This document shows, piece by piece, positions 63,997 through 64,000 of a DNA stretch of 64,000 nucleotides. Source of the DNA: Ephydatia muelleri (Eukaryota > Porifera > Demospongiae > Spongillida > Spongillidae). Position 1 is the stretch's first letter. Each line of letters starts with the position of its first letter. Position numbers and translations under genes: made by a program. The DNA is taken from assembly GCA_013339895.1 (NCBI GenBank), contig JABACO010000002.1, positions 15,800,713 to 15,864,712 of the forward strand. Direction: 5' to 3'. Under the pieces are notes generated by a model. It was not told where the DNA came from, searched no databases, and saw nothing but the letters and a program-made list of their open reading frames with translations.

Positions 63997-64000
63997 ATAA

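Overview
The window is eukaryotic, from an intron-rich, repeat-rich invertebrate genome, most likely a sponge or a similar early-branching marine animal. Introns are often very short (about 60 bases) and have GT..AG ends. Microsatellites, minisatellites and DNA transposons are everywhere. The host genes are dominated by Death-domain and Roc-COR modules, an architecture expanded in sponges and some other invertebrates. The organism call is inference from gene content; no ribosomal or mitochondrial marker is present.

Left part (1-17.2 kb). A minus-strand Roc-COR (ROCO-type) gene runs off the left edge. Its P-loop exon (4839-5351), switch/COR exon (607-2130) and Pro-rich linker exon (37-138) join in frame. 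A Death-like exon lies upstream (6121-6407), with a dead Ty3/gypsy RT/RNase H fragment wedged against it. Then come a gypsy gag/protease fossil, several MITE-like repeats, tandemly duplicated non-coding blocks, a decayed hAT-type element with a ZNF862/C17orf113-like fossil, and a minus-strand gene in which a Death-like domain is continuous with a Mediator subunit 15 (MED15)-like C-terminal region (14780-16623).

Middle part (17.2-45 kb). A nearly complete 5.96-kb DNA transposon (17241-23198; 15-bp terminal inverted repeats, 8-bp target duplication) encodes a BED-like finger, an RNase H-like transposase, a Ulp1/SENP-type protease and a PHD finger. A TTAA-flanked 1.3-kb element follows at 25804-27129. 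From 24.7 to 39.3 kb the minus strand carries linker and Death-domain exons produced by repeated duplication. One set (36203-32163) forms a complete four-exon gene with three Death domains; another (39291-37257) is the 3' part of a second gene. All internal exons of these two genes are flanked by phase-1 introns. Long palindromes and minisatellites fill the rest.

Right part (45-64 kb). A structurally complete Ginger-type DNA transposon (45189-49321; TGTCAC termini, 4-bp GAAC duplication, five exons, DD35E integrase, Ulp1 protease, PHD finger) is followed by a 288-bp tandem repeat, a charged-repeat gene broken by a hAT insertion with a clear 5-bp target duplication, a complete three-exon gene with a ubiquitin-like domain (57249-53862), a decayed gypsy integrase, a large inverted-repeat element, and a two-exon gene with a MACPF-like domain at the right edge (63996-61848).

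Functionally, the host genes suggest an innate-immune or cell-death-signalling neighbourhood (Death, Roc-COR, perhaps MACPF) embedded in mobile DNA. The two most striking observations are the shared Ulp1-PHD module in two unrelated transposases, and the duplication of symmetric Death-domain exons, including one joined to MED15. All coordinates come from reading the sequence by eye; splice models are supported by phase agreement, not by transcripts.
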